Notes: generated from the sequence alone by a model not told the origin. Positions 20,085 through 29,802 are shown, counted from the first letter of the stretch. The stretch: DNA of 64,000 nt from Parafrankia discariae (GCF_000373365.1 NZ_KB891137.1:23099-87098); one strand, 5' to 3'. Translations and numbers: made by a program.

Positions 20085-21257
20085 TCAGCCGAGTGTCAGT
20101 TCCTGGGCGGTCGAGGCGACCAGCAGGCCGTCCTGGTTGAAGAAGGTCGCCCGGGTGAACGTCCGCGGGCCCGCGCCGGACGGGGTGTCCTGGACGAGGA
20201 GCAGCCACCAGTCGGCCCGGAACGGGCGATGGAACCAGGCGGCCTGGTCGAGCGCGGCCGCCCGGAGCGATTTCCCGCCGAACGGCGTGCGGACCCCGCG
20301 GGCGGCCCCGCCACCGCGGGTCTCAGCCGCCCCGACCGCGCGGATCTCGTGGGTGGCGGAGGCCTCGTAGGTGGTGCGGTCGCTCCGGCGGGTGGGCGGC
20401 TGCCGTTCGACGGCGGGCCGCGGCGACCCGTTGGCGAGGGCGGCCGCGGCGTGGTCGGCGATGTAGGTGAGCGCGCCGGCGTGCAGGTGCTGGTCGTCCG
20501 CCAGACCCGCGACGAGGCGCACCCAGGCGATCGGGCGCACCGGTCCGTTCCCATCAGGCCGGGCGCCCCTGCCCGCGGGACCACCTCCAGCGGACCCTGG
20601 GCCAGCGGACCACGGACCAGCGGACCCTGGACCAGCGAGGGAGCCCGAGCCCGCCACGGAGCCCGGACCGACCGCTCGCCCAGGACCGGTCACGTAACCC
20701 GGCCCGGCCACCGGGCCCGGGCCGACCACAGGGCCCGGGCCGGCGGCGGTTCCCGGACCGGCCACCGGCCGCAGATCGACGAGCAGGTCACCAGGATCGC
20801 GGGGGTCGCCACACCAACGTTCAAGGGCCTCGGGGGGCGGCACGCGGGGAGCGCGCAACTGGTGTCCGCCGCGCCAGTCCCGCCGGTACGACAGGTGCAT
20901 CACGCAGACCACCTCACCGGCCTGCACCCCTGTCACCCGCCGGGTCGCGGACGTGGCCCCGTCACGGACCCGGTCGACGAGGTAGACGACCGGGTGGTCC
21001 TCGCGCGCGGGGCGCGGGAACTGGGCCTGCACCGAGTGCAGCGGGTACTCGGAGACCGTCCGGCCGGCCGCGAGCTGCGCCTGAACGGCGACCTGCCCCG
21101 GGTGGACGGGCACGCCCTCGGTACCGCCCCGGAAGACGTCGCGGTCGACGGCCTCGATCGCGGCGACGCGGCGAAAGGTGGGCGCGGCGCCCCGGGCCGG
21201 CGGCCCGGGGGTGGCGCCGCGCACGACCCGGTCCACGGTTATCCGCAGTGGGGTCAT
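20085..21257 (-). CDS. Acyl-CoA thioesterase II (TesB family)
   Basis: 390 residues, longer than typical TesB (~290). It hydrolyses acyl-CoA to free acid and CoA. Two hot-dog domains are visible. The second ends with the TesB hallmark: DQAAWFHRPFRADWWLLL, a Gln-x-x-PSG loop (QDTPSGAGPRTF) and LLVASTAQE. The two domains are separated by a ~100-residue Gly/Pro/Ala repeat linker (GPGPVVGPGPVAGPG type) not found in standard TesB. The DNA there is correspondingly repetitive (about 20570-20770). The ATG at 21257 (MTPLRITV) was chosen; the upstream frame is non-coding. Likely role: release of CoA in fatty-acid or side-chain degradation. Confidence 0.87.
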   Translation of the reverse strand: MTPLRITVDRVVRGATPGPPARGAAPTFRRVAAIEAVDRDVFRGGTEGVPVHPGQVAVQAQLAAGRTVSEYPLHSVQAQFPRPAREDHPVVYLVDRVRDGATSATRRVTGVQAGEVVCVMHLSYRRDWRGGHQLRAPRVPPPEALERWCGDPRDPGDLLVDLRPVAGPGTAAGPGPVVGPGPVAGPGYVTGPGRAVGPGSVAGSGSLAGPGSAGPWSAGPGSAGGGPAGRGARPDGNGPVRPIAWVRLVAGLADDQHLHAGALTYIADHAAAALANGSPRPAVERQPPTRRSDRTTYEASATHEIRAVGAAETRGGGAARGVRTPFGGKSLRAAALDQAAWFHRPFRADWWLLLVQDTPSGAGPRTFTRATFFNQDGLLVASTAQELTLG

Positions 21258-21444
21258 CCGAACCTCGCGGACCAGCCCCGGCGTGCTCCGCCGCTGTAGC
21301 CCGCCCGGTTCACCAGCTCGCCCGTCCAGACCAGACACCCGCCCGTCCGGACCTGGAGACCAGTGATCTCGGGCTGGTGGGCCGTCCGGTGGGCGTTGCG
21401 GGCGGGCGGCGCCCCGGGTGGGGTCGAGGTCGGGGATGCCGGGG

Positions 21445-23883
21445 TCAGGCCGCCGGGGCAAAACGCTTCCCGTCCGAGACCTGCCCGGCCGGCGGGCTGC
21501 CCGCATTGGACAGCCCTGGGTCGGTGCCGGGGTCACGCGGCCCCCGCGGGTCCCCCGCCGCCCCGGTCGGCGGGTCTCCCGGTTCCCGCGAGGCCCGGGC
21601 GTCGCGCAGCCGGCGGAACTCGGTGGCCACGGTGCCCGGTGCCAGCGCCCGGCGAATCCGCCGGCGGCGCGTCGTGTGCTCACGCAGGGCCCGTTCGAAC
21701 CGGTCGAGGAGGCGGCAGGCCTCGTCCGCGGCGCGGCGGCCGGGGGTGCCCTCCCATTCCACCGCGGTCGCGGGCGCGAACAGGGCGAGGGTCACGATGT
21801 CAGCCAGCTCACGGACGGCCGTCTCGCCGGACGGCCCCACCTCGGCCGCGGCGAGCCGGGCGACCTCGGCCGGACTCGCCGCCGCCGGGACGGCCCGGCC
21901 CGCGTCGGCGAGCGCGTCGACGGCCTGCCGCCAGGCGCCGACCACCCTACTCCGGGGCTGGCCGGTGCGGCGCAGGCGGCCCCGCCGGATCGGGGGAAGC
22001 GCGCCGGCGAGCGCCAGGTACAGCGCCGCGGCGCCGGCGACCACCAGAAAACTCCCGATGGCCCATCGGGGCCAGGCACCCGGACCGGGCGACGAGGCCG
22101 CCGGTGTGGAGTCCTCCGCGGCCCGGGTGGGCGGTACCGCGGTCTCGACCGCGGAGCGCAGCGCGACGTCGATCAGTTCCGCCTGATCGGGGCTCTCACC
22201 CGGGTTCGACCCCGCCACGCTGGCGCCGCGGGCGTCCGCCGCTGGTGGGGTGGGGAAGAACGGCAGCCAGCCGGCACCGTCGAACCGCACCTCGGCCCAG
22301 GCGAGCGCGTCCGCGCCGCGCACTGTGCGGGGCTGGCCTTCCGTGGTGGGGGGCGCGGTGAATCCCACGGCGAGCCGGGCGGGCAGCCCCAGGATCCGGG
22401 CCGCGAGGACGAAGGCGGTCGCGAACTGCTCGGACGTCCCGCGGTGGGTGTGGGCGAGGAAGTGGTCGAGGTGCCCGTACGAGTGTCCGGGCGGGACGGC
22501 CGGGTCGAAGGTGAAGGTCGCGCTCAGGTACTGCCGCAGCAACGCGGCCCGCTGGAACGGGGTGCTCCCCCGGGCGGTCGCGATGTCCGCCAGCCGGGCC
22601 AGGATCGCCGGCGGATCCGCGGGTACCTCGAGGTCGGGATCGGACCCGCCCGCTCGGGCGGTGCCGGCGTCGAGCCTGGGAAGATCTGCCGGCGCGGGCC
22701 GGGGGGCCGGCTCCGAGGTGATCTCATAACGGTCGCCGGGCAGCAGCGGATGATCGTTCAGCAGCGTCCCGGTGCCGGGATCGACCCGGACCCCCGCCGG
22801 GGCCCCCACCAGCCGCCCGTCCGAGGGAAGGATCCGCCCGCCCAGCCCGGCGATCTCGATGACCTGCCGCACGTCGCCGGGAATGGAAGTACCGGTCGGG
22901 TCACCGGCGGGGGTCCGGGATGGGGATGACGCCGACCCGGCCCGGACGAAACGGGCGGTCGACCGCCACTGGGCGCCGTCGTACGAGTCGAGGACGGCGA
23001 GCCGGAGAGTCACCGGGTCGGCCGGGGCCGGCCCGTGGACGTCGGTCCGGAAGAGCACCTCGTCCGGATGGGCGGTCCAGCCGCCGAGCGCGCTGAGCGG
23101 GCTCGGCTCGGTCTGGCTCACCGCGGGTGTCGCGCGGTGGGCCCGGGGGTCGACCGGGTCCGGGCCGCCGGCCCGGGTCACGGCCGTGCCGGCGAGCACG
23201 CCGACCAGGACCACGATCAGGGTCGCGCCGCCCCGGCGCGCGAGCTCACGGCGCGGGCCGCGACGCACGGGCCGGGGTGCTCTGATCATGAGGAACAGCG
23301 CGGTCAGGGCGGCCAGGGCACCGGCCCGGGCCAGGTTGTCCCCGCGGGCGGGGACGGCCAGCGCGGTCGCGGCGAGGAGGGCCGTGGCGGCGGGGAGAGC
23401 CGGGGTGAGCGCCGCGCGGGTCCGCACGGTGAGCTCGGCACCGAGCGCAGCGGCGATCCAGGTGGGGGCGAGCGCGACGATCAGCAGGTCGGGGTCCGCC
23501 GGGGCGGGGACTCCCAGGTCGAGGACCCGGGCCCACCCGTCGACGACGCCTGTGCGGACCACGTCGAGGCGGGCCATGAGATCGCCCGATCCGGCGGCGA
23601 CGGTGTAGGCCGACCAGGCTACGAAGCCGGCCAGCCACACGGGCACGGTCAGCACCGGCGAGACCGGGCGGCCGCGCCGGGAGAGCGCGCCGACGAGGAC
23701 GACCGGCAGGACCGCAGCCACCGGCAGCAGCACCCACAGGTCCCGGGTCGGGAAGAGGCGGGTGAAGCCCGTTCCGGCCACCAGGGCGAGGGCGGCGACG
23801 ACGGCCAGCGCGGCGATACGGCGCGGACCCGTCCCACTCGGCGCGAAGGCGGCCCGGCGGCCCGGCGCTTCGGCGCCGCTCAC
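21445..23883 (-). CDS. TgpA-like transglutaminase-fold membrane protein without catalytic triad
   Basis: 812 residues: about six membrane helices (DUF3488-like) in the first ~200, an extracytoplasmic transglutaminase-like domain (~430-550), one more membrane helix (WAIGSFLVVAGAAALYLAL) and a cytoplasmic C-terminal tail (DUF4129-like). Active transglutaminase-core proteins have Cys-His-Asp in GxCEQF, DAHAW and FDPT. Here these read GTSEQF (Ser484), DALAW (Leu527) and FFPT (Phe543), so all three catalytic residues are replaced while the framework is kept. A structural or binding role is inferred. The GTG at 23883 overlaps the stop of the DUF58 gene (GTGA). Last gene of the MoxR operon. Confidence 0.88.
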   Translation of the reverse strand: MSGAEAPGRRAAFAPSGTGPRRIAALAVVAALALVAGTGFTRLFPTRDLWVLLPVAAVLPVVLVGALSRRGRPVSPVLTVPVWLAGFVAWSAYTVAAGSGDLMARLDVVRTGVVDGWARVLDLGVPAPADPDLLIVALAPTWIAAALGAELTVRTRAALTPALPAATALLAATALAVPARGDNLARAGALAALTALFLMIRAPRPVRRGPRRELARRGGATLIVVLVGVLAGTAVTRAGGPDPVDPRAHRATPAVSQTEPSPLSALGGWTAHPDEVLFRTDVHGPAPADPVTLRLAVLDSYDGAQWRSTARFVRAGSASSPSRTPAGDPTGTSIPGDVRQVIEIAGLGGRILPSDGRLVGAPAGVRVDPGTGTLLNDHPLLPGDRYEITSEPAPRPAPADLPRLDAGTARAGGSDPDLEVPADPPAILARLADIATARGSTPFQRAALLRQYLSATFTFDPAVPPGHSYGHLDHFLAHTHRGTSEQFATAFVLAARILGLPARLAVGFTAPPTTEGQPRTVRGADALAWAEVRFDGAGWLPFFPTPPAADARGASVAGSNPGESPDQAELIDVALRSAVETAVPPTRAAEDSTPAASSPGPGAWPRWAIGSFLVVAGAAALYLALAGALPPIRRGRLRRTGQPRSRVVGAWRQAVDALADAGRAVPAAASPAEVARLAAAEVGPSGETAVRELADIVTLALFAPATAVEWEGTPGRRAADEACRLLDRFERALREHTTRRRRIRRALAPGTVATEFRRLRDARASREPGDPPTGAAGDPRGPRDPGTDPGLSNAGSPPAGQVSDGKRFAPAA

Positions 23884-25493
23884 GATCCGCCGCCCGCTCC
23901 GCGCCCGTTCCCGGGCCTGGATCCGGGGCCGGCGCCGAAGCCGGGACCGGCGCCGGCGCCAGCGCCAGCCCTGGCGCCGGCCGACGCCAGGGAGGCGACC
24001 GGTAGCAGCGATGCCGCCAGGTCCGGCTGGGTCTCGGCCTCGCCCCATCCCGCTGGACCGGAGCCGGCCGAGGCCGATCCCGCAGGGGCCCTCTCCGTGG
24101 AGTCCGTTCCCGTCGGCCCCGTGCCCGCCCGGCCCGCGGGGGCCGGTGCCCGGGGCGGCAGGGGTGCGGCGGGCCAGACGTCGGTCAGGTCCGTGGGTGA
24201 GCTCAGATGGATCATCCGCACCCGACTCGAACCGGTCGGTCCTGTCGAGCGGCTGGGGTCCGCGGGGGCGACCGGGCCGCCCCGTTCCGCGCGGGCCCGG
24301 GCCACCGCTGCCGCGTTCGGGCGCAGGCGTGGGCGGTCGTCGAGGGCACGCCGGCCCCGGGCCAGTGCGGCCGCCTCGCTGCGCGGACCCATCCGCAGCA
24401 CGATCACCTGGCCGAACACGTGGGCCACCGGGGCGAGTGCCGCTGCCGCGTCCCGGCCGAGCGCGCCGGTCACCAGGACGAGCGTGCCGACGGGCCCGCG
24501 GCGCAGGGTGCGCAGGACATCCAGAGTCACTCCCTCGTCCGGCCGGACGTCCGCCAGCTCGTCGAGGAGGGACTCGGCGTCCGTGGAGCGTCGGCGACCG
24601 GTCATCCGCACCCCGCCCGAGGTGACCAGGCGGACGCCGTAGGAGTTGCCGGCGCAGGCGAGCACCGCGGACGCGGCGACGTCGACGGCGTCCTCGAAGA
24701 CGGCTGCCCCGACCGGGCCGGGTGGGTAGGCCCGCCGTCGGGTGTCCAGCACGACGGTCGAGGCGGGCTCACTGGGGTCCAGGTGCGTTCGGACCATCAG
24801 CGTGCCCATCCGGGCGCTGGCGGCCCAGTGCACCAGCCGCAGGTCCTCTCCGGGGGTGTACTCGCGCAGGGTGTGGAACATCAGCCCGCCGGACGCGCCC
24901 CGTCCGCTCTGCCCGTCGGGGTCCCGGGCCGGAGCCGCCGGCGGCGGGACCAGCGGGTGCGCGCGCGGGCGGACCCGCAGGGTGAGAACCGTGCCGAGGT
25001 ACTGGCGGCGGTAGGCCAGCCCGAACGGATCAGACCGGTGCACCTGTGGGGGTCCGATCCGGCGGACTCCCCGCACCGCGGTGTCGAGCGGCAGGACGAT
25101 CTCCCGGCTGGTGCCCCCGCGCAACGGACGGATCTCCACGGCGGCCCAGCCGGCCTCGGCGGGTTCCTCGCCCGGCTGGGCCGGTTCGGCTGGCAGGCGT
25201 AGGGCGAACGGAGGAGACGTCCAGCGGGAGTGGTTCACGATCGAGATGACCAGGGCGGCGTCGTCCCCGCGGGTGACCGCGCCGGGGGTGACCCGCGAGG
25301 TGACGGTGACGCGCGGCGGCCGGGCCACCGCGGCCACCGCGACGAGCAGCGCCGCCCCGCCGGCACCGGCGAAGACGGCGAGCTCCGCGTAGCGCAGGAG
25401 CACCGCGGCGAGGGCGCAGGCGGCCGTCGCGGCGAGCAGCCCCCACGCGGCGGGCGTGAACCCCGGCGGCGTCCGGGGGGTCGGCTCGCTCAC
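23880..25493 (-). CDS. DUF58 domain membrane protein
   Basis: 537 residues. Two hydrophobic helices near residues 15-65, then a beta-rich region and the DUF58 signature (LREYTPGEDLRLVHWAASAR, MGTLMVRTH). DUF58 proteins pair with MoxR AAA ATPases and carry a vWA-like fold used in complex assembly or maturation. The last ~130 residues are a Pro/Ala/Gly-rich tail with GAGAGAGPG repeats. The GTG at 25493 overlaps the MoxR stop by four bases, and the gene's own stop overlaps the next start, so the three genes form one translationally coupled operon. Confidence 0.9.
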   Translation of the reverse strand: MSEPTPRTPPGFTPAAWGLLAATAACALAAVLLRYAELAVFAGAGGAALLVAVAAVARPPRVTVTSRVTPGAVTRGDDAALVISIVNHSRWTSPPFALRLPAEPAQPGEEPAEAGWAAVEIRPLRGGTSREIVLPLDTAVRGVRRIGPPQVHRSDPFGLAYRRQYLGTVLTLRVRPRAHPLVPPPAAPARDPDGQSGRGASGGLMFHTLREYTPGEDLRLVHWAASARMGTLMVRTHLDPSEPASTVVLDTRRRAYPPGPVGAAVFEDAVDVAASAVLACAGNSYGVRLVTSGGVRMTGRRRSTDAESLLDELADVRPDEGVTLDVLRTLRRGPVGTLVLVTGALGRDAAAALAPVAHVFGQVIVLRMGPRSEAAALARGRRALDDRPRLRPNAAAVARARAERGGPVAPADPSRSTGPTGSSRVRMIHLSSPTDLTDVWPAAPLPPRAPAPAGRAGTGPTGTDSTERAPAGSASAGSGPAGWGEAETQPDLAASLLPVASLASAGARAGAGAGAGPGFGAGPGSRPGNGRGAGGGS

Positions 25494-26464
25494 GCGCCCA
25501 CGAGGCGGCGGGGCGAGGGGACCGCGTCCAGGACCTCGGCGACGACGTCCTCGGCGGTCACCCGGCGCAGCTCGGCCTCCGGGCTGAGCACCAGCCGGTG
25601 GGCGAGCACCGGACCGGCGAGCGCCTTGACGTCGTCGGGGGTGGCGAACGCGCGTCCGGCGGAGGCGGCGCGGACCTGCGCCGCGCGCAGCAGCGCCACG
25701 CTGCCGCGCGGGCTCGCGCCGAGCCGCAGCACGTCGTGCCTGGTCCGGGTGGCGGCGACGACCTGCACGACGTAGCGGCGCACCGCCGGCGCCACGTGCA
25801 CGGCCAGGGTGCGCTCGGCGTGGGCGACGACGTCCTCGGCGCGCATCACCGGGCGGAGGTCCTCGACGCGCCGGCCGACCTGGCGGCCCTCGAGGATCTC
25901 CAGCTCGGCGTCCAGGGTGGGGTAGCCGATGCGCAGCCGCATCAGGAAGCGGTCGAGCTGGGCCTCGGGGAGGGCGTACGTGCCGTCCATGTCGACCGGG
26001 TTCTGGGTGGCGATGACCATGAAGGGCAGCGGGACGGGGTAGCGGGTCCCGTCGACGGTGACGCGCTGCTCCTCCATGACCTCGAGCAGGGCGGACTGGG
26101 TCTTCGGCGAGGCGCGGTTGATCTCGTCGGCGATGACGAGGTTGGTGAAGACGGGGCCCGGGCGGAACGCGAACTCGGCGGCCCGCTGGTTGAAGACGTT
26201 GGTCCCGGTGATGTCCGCGGGCAGCAGGTCGGGGGTGAACTGGATGCGGTGGCAGCCCGCGTTCACCGAGGCGGCGAGGCTGCGGGCGAGCGTCGTCTTG
26301 CCCAGGCCGGGGACGTCCTCGACCAGCAGGTGGCCCTCGGCGAACAGGCAGATCACCGCGAGTTCCACGGCGGTGCGCTTGCCTCGGATCACCCGCTCGA
26401 CGTTCGCCACCACGTCGTCGAACGCGACCGCGAACGGGACGCCCCGATCCGCCTCGACCGTCAT
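25490..26464 (-). CDS. MoxR-family AAA+ ATPase
   Basis: 324 residues. Walker A is VPGLGKTTLA (~51-60), Walker B IADEIN with Asp113/Glu114, followed by the MoxR-specific RASPKTQSALLEVMEE and the sensor-1 ATQNP motif; the lid domain completes the protein. MoxR ATPases act as chaperones for metal insertion or membrane complex assembly with DUF58/vWA partners, exactly the context seen here. The ATG at 26464 has GGGAGG six bases upstream. First gene of the operon. Confidence 0.95.
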   Translation of the reverse strand: MTVEADRGVPFAVAFDDVVANVERVIRGKRTAVELAVICLFAEGHLLVEDVPGLGKTTLARSLAASVNAGCHRIQFTPDLLPADITGTNVFNQRAAEFAFRPGPVFTNLVIADEINRASPKTQSALLEVMEEQRVTVDGTRYPVPLPFMVIATQNPVDMDGTYALPEAQLDRFLMRLRIGYPTLDAELEILEGRQVGRRVEDLRPVMRAEDVVAHAERTLAVHVAPAVRRYVVQVVAATRTRHDVLRLGASPRGSVALLRAAQVRAASAGRAFATPDDVKALAGPVLAHRLVLSPEAELRRVTAEDVVAEVLDAVPSPRRLVGA

Positions 26465-26983
26465 GCCGAACCTCCCGCTGGTGAGGCCTCGCGTGATGTG
26501 GCGGGCCGCGCCGGTCGAGGGGGAGCGACCGACGCGGCCCGCCGCGGGCGGCGGGGGGTGCCGCCCGGGAACGGCTCGGCTCCTGGCGCGCCTCCCGCGA
26601 TTGGCCGCCAGTGCCCACCGGCACCACCGGCCAGCACCACCTGGCGGTGCCGCTGGCGACCTTTACCGCGGCGTCGCTGCCACGGAACCGAACCGTTCCG
26701 ATGCAGTAGACGACCGAGTCGCCTGATTCGTTGTCCTCCGCCCGGAAACTATTGTGCGAATCGTGACGAGGGTTACGTCGCCCTCACGCGCGCGGGCGCG
26801 CATCCGCAGATCACCGAGGAACGATCCGGCCACATCCGACGGAAGATGTCACGCTTCGGCCAAGTTCTGTCGCAACCAGTCGGGGAGGCAGCGCGTCAGA
26901 CCTGTTGACGGGCGACATCGAGGGTCGCGGGCCTCCGGGGGCCACCGCGAGCCCGACCCGGGTCACGACGGAAGAACAATCAG
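26465..26983. other. Divergent intergenic region
   Basis: About 520 bases between the MoxR operon and a plus-strand gene. Seen: an inverted repeat CGGAAC-cgaacc-GTTCCG at 26683-26700, and a stretch of lower GC near 26740-26770 and 26975-27010. No gene is supported, and no promoter can be assigned with confidence. Confidence 0.4.
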
Positions 26984-28792
26984 ATGACAACCATTTGTTG
27001 TCTTTGTTGTGCCTTCCGGTCGTGCCTGGCGGCCCGTCGCCGACCTCCGCCCGGTCACCCTCCGGCCGGGCGGAGGCCTCGGTCAGCGCTCCGAAAGAGC
27101 CACGCCCCGCACCCGAGCCGCCCGGCCCGGGTGATCCGCCCGCCCACGGAACCGCGACGCCACTGGAGGTCCACGATTCCCGGCAGCTGGCGGCGTCTCC
27201 CGTGGCAGCCCTCCTGGCGGTTCACCCGGCGGGTCACTCGGTGGTTCCCCGGGCCGAAGCACGGCGGGCGGGCCCGCGCCGGGCTGGGCGCGTTGCTCCT
27301 CTGCGCCGCGGCGGCCCTGGTCGCGACCGGGCGCGGGGCCGCGCCCACCGAGCTCGAACTCACCGACGGCGGCGTGTGGCTGGCCACCGCGAGCACGGGC
27401 ACCCTCACCCATCTGAGCGGGCCGGCCGGGCTGGCCGACGCGGCGGTCACCGTGCCCGGAGCCGTCGGGCGTGATCTGACTGTCGCCCGCGCCGGCTCGG
27501 CGGTCCTCGTGGCCGACCCCGGTTCGGGCCAGGTGCACCTGGTCGACCCCGCCCGGCTGGCCGCCGTCCGCTCGGCGGATCTGGGCCCCGGGGTGACGAT
27601 CGTCAGCTCGCCGGCGGCGGCCTACGCGGTCGACCCGCGCTCCGGGCAGGTCCGGCGGCTCGCCCGCGACGACCTCGCCGGCGCCGGCTCCGTCCTGGAA
27701 CTCCCCCCACCGCTGGGGCGCGCGGCGCTGACCGACGACGGGACGCTGTGGGTGCCGGTCCGGTCCGCGGGGACGGTCGTCGCCCTACGGGGCGGCGCCG
27801 CGGCGCCGCCCCGCCCGGTCGCCCCGCCCGGCAACGCCGTCGACGTGGTCCTCGCGGGCGGGCGCCCACTCGCCGTGGACTCCACCGCCGCCACCGTCAC
27901 CATCCTCGGCACCGGACGGGTGATCGCTCTGCCGCCCGCCGGCCCGCCCACCGGCCCGGCCGGTGGACCACGCCCCGACCTGCTGGCGCCGCCTCGCACG
28001 GACGGCGGCCCCGTGCCCCTCCTCGACCCGGCCACCCGCCGGCTGTTCCTCGTGGACGTCGACCACGACGCCGATCCGGGCCCCGGTCAGCGCGCCGACC
28101 AGGGGACCGGTGCGGGCACCGGTCCCGGCACCGGCCAGGGCTCGGTGACCACGGTGACCATTCCGACCATCCCCGGATCGGGTCAGCTCGGCGCACCGGT
28201 GGTCCACTCCGGTCACGGGTACGTGCCGGACTCGGCGCTCGGCGTGGTGCTCGACTACGACATCGCCCGCGGTGGCTTCGCCGATCCGGTGCCGGTCGCC
28301 GTGCCCGCCGGCCACCCGCGGCTCACGGTGACCGTCGACGGCGACCAAGTGTGGATCAACGACCTGGCCGGGCCGGACGCCGTCCTGATCGACGCCCGGG
28401 GACGGACGGCGATCGCCAAACAGCCGCCGGACCTCGCCGGCCTGGCCACCGAGGCGGCCCGCCCGCTCCCGCCGGCGCCGCCGCTGCCGACGGGCCGGCG
28501 ACCGGCGGCGTCCCGGCCGGCCGGGACGGCCGGTGATCCAGGGCCGATCACGCCGACCGCGCCGACCGCGGGACCCGCCCAGCCGGGGACGGCCGCGCCG
28601 CGGACCACCTCCACCGGGCTGCCGACACCACCCGGTCGGACCACGCCCGAGCCGACCACCGCACCACCGCCCTCACCCCCGCCGACCGGACCGCCGCCGC
28701 GGACGACGCCGCCTGACGGCACGCCGCCGCTCCCCTCGCCGACCGTCGCGCCCCGGCCGACGTCCACCCCGCTCGGGGTGGACGTCGGCTGA
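26984..28792 (+). CDS. Membrane-anchored beta-propeller-like protein with Pro-rich tail
   Basis: 602 residues as read. One hydrophobic helix (AGLGALLLCAAAALVATG, ~100-118) precedes a ~370-residue extracytoplasmic region of short beta repeats (DGGVWLATASTGTLTHLSG, AVLVADPGSGQVHLVDPA, TLWVPVRSAGTVVALRGG, QVWINDLAGPDAVLID) that look like propeller blades. A Pro/Thr-rich tail follows. The family is not recognised. The first ~95 residues are Arg/Pro-rich and start with an unusual Cys cluster (ICCLCCAFRSC), so the true start may be further downstream; an inverted repeat GACAAC-cattt-GTTGTC covers 26986-27002. The function may be extracellular binding or scaffolding. Confidence 0.65.
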   Translation: MTTICCLCCAFRSCLAARRRPPPGHPPAGRRPRSALRKSHAPHPSRPARVIRPPTEPRRHWRSTIPGSWRRLPWQPSWRFTRRVTRWFPGPKHGGRARAGLGALLLCAAAALVATGRGAAPTELELTDGGVWLATASTGTLTHLSGPAGLADAAVTVPGAVGRDLTVARAGSAVLVADPGSGQVHLVDPARLAAVRSADLGPGVTIVSSPAAAYAVDPRSGQVRRLARDDLAGAGSVLELPPPLGRAALTDDGTLWVPVRSAGTVVALRGGAAAPPRPVAPPGNAVDVVLAGGRPLAVDSTAATVTILGTGRVIALPPAGPPTGPAGGPRPDLLAPPRTDGGPVPLLDPATRRLFLVDVDHDADPGPGQRADQGTGAGTGPGTGQGSVTTVTIPTIPGSGQLGAPVVHSGHGYVPDSALGVVLDYDIARGGFADPVPVAVPAGHPRLTVTVDGDQVWINDLAGPDAVLIDARGRTAIAKQPPDLAGLATEAARPLPPAPPLPTGRRPAASRPAGTAGDPGPITPTAPTAGPAQPGTAAPRTTSTGLPTPPGRTTPEPTTAPPPSPPPTGPPPRTTPPDGTPPLPSPTVAPRPTSTPLGVDVG

Positions 28793-28834
28793 TCGGCCCG
28801 CGACCGGGACCGACGTCGGCTGATCAGCCCGCGA
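28781..28834. repeat. 23-bp direct repeat containing both stop codons of convergent genes
   Basis: GACGTCGGCTGATCGGCCCG (plus CGA) at 28781-28803 recurs at 28812-28834 with one mismatch. Copy 1 contains the TGA of the plus-strand gene (28790-28792). Copy 2 contains the TGA of the minus-strand gene (28824-28826, within the palindrome GCTGATCAGC). Confidence 0.85.
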
Positions 28835-29627
28835 AGTCGATCGCCAGCCGGGCGGGGTCGCGCAGCTCGACGACGCGGAAGCCCACCCGGGAGCCGAGTC
28901 CCACGCCGAGGTGCACGTAGCCCTCGTAGTCACCGGCGAGCGCGTAGCTGACCAGCCCGGACAGCTCACCCCCGGTCGGCGGGGTGGTCAGCGTGGACTC
29001 CCCCGCGGCGCCGTGCGCCACGGCCGGGGTGACGACGACCTCGAACGTGACCGGGCCACGCAGCGGCAGCGGCGCCCCGGAGCCGGGACGGATCACCTCG
29101 TCGACGTAGCCGGCGGTGTAGCCGGGCAGGCCGCCGCTGAACTCGAGCACGAGCCGGTCGTAGGCGGCGCCCCCCTGCACGTTGCGCGCGGCGCGCAGCG
29201 CGACCAGCCGCGCCGGCGGCGTCACCGGGTGTTCGACGCGCACCTCGCGCGTCCCCCAGGTCGACGGCACCGCCGCCGGCCCGGCGGCGCCGTCATCCCC
29301 GGCCGTTCCGGACGGCCCGTCCGCTCCGGGAGTACCGGCGGGGTCGGCCGAGGGGGACCCGCCACCCGGGGCGGACGGGGCCGCGTTGGTGCGCGGGGCC
29401 GGCGCCCCGTCCGGGCCCGCTCCCCCCGAGCCGTCGCCGCAGGCGGCGAGCGTGGTGAGGGCGGCGCCGAGCAGGACCGCCAGCACGGCGGTTCCACCCC
29501 GGGTGAGGCGGTGGGGGGCGAGCCGGCGGTCGGGGGCGGGACCGCGGGCGGCGGGCCCGCGGGCGGCGAAGACATGGGCGGCAAGACGACTGGGGGTGAG
29601 GCGGTGGGGGGTGGGAGAGCGCTCCAC
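28824..29627 (-). CDS. AMIN-domain-like lipoprotein
   Basis: 267 residues. A lipobox (TLAAC, Cys63) after a hydrophobic helix (TAVLAVLLGAALTTLAAC) marks a lipoprotein, preceded by an unusually long basic N-region. After an Ala/Gly/Pro linker, ~130 residues form a beta domain (GGAAYDRLVLEFSGGLPGY, GRELRDPARLAID-like ending RVVELRDPARLAIDF) matching the AMIN-like domain of actinomycete lipoproteins, related to peptidoglycan-targeting AMIN modules. The GTG at 29627 has GGAGG about six bases upstream. It is divergent from the receptor kinase gene. Confidence 0.78.
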   Translation of the reverse strand: MERSPTPHRLTPSRLAAHVFAARGPAARGPAPDRRLAPHRLTRGGTAVLAVLLGAALTTLAACGDGSGGAGPDGAPAPRTNAAPSAPGGGSPSADPAGTPGADGPSGTAGDDGAAGPAAVPSTWGTREVRVEHPVTPPARLVALRAARNVQGGAAYDRLVLEFSGGLPGYTAGYVDEVIRPGSGAPLPLRGPVTFEVVVTPAVAHGAAGESTLTTPPTGGELSGLVSYALAGDYEGYVHLGVGLGSRVGFRVVELRDPARLAIDFAG

Positions 29628-29802
29628 TAGGGCCTCCGGGACGGACTGGCGGGAACAGGGCGATATCCGCAGTGTGGGCCGCACCCGATGAAAATCAATG
29701 CCGTCCCACCTGCGGAAACGGGTGTCGCAGTACGATCCGCTCAAAATCGCGCCGGGAAGTCCGGACGGTGGCCTGGTCTGGGGCTTTGGGGGTACGCGGA
29801 CC

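Noticed and set aside
26683-26700. CGGAAC-cgaacc-GTTCCG as a LexA box
   Set aside because: The half-site spacing is six bases rather than four, and neighbouring genes are not SOS genes.
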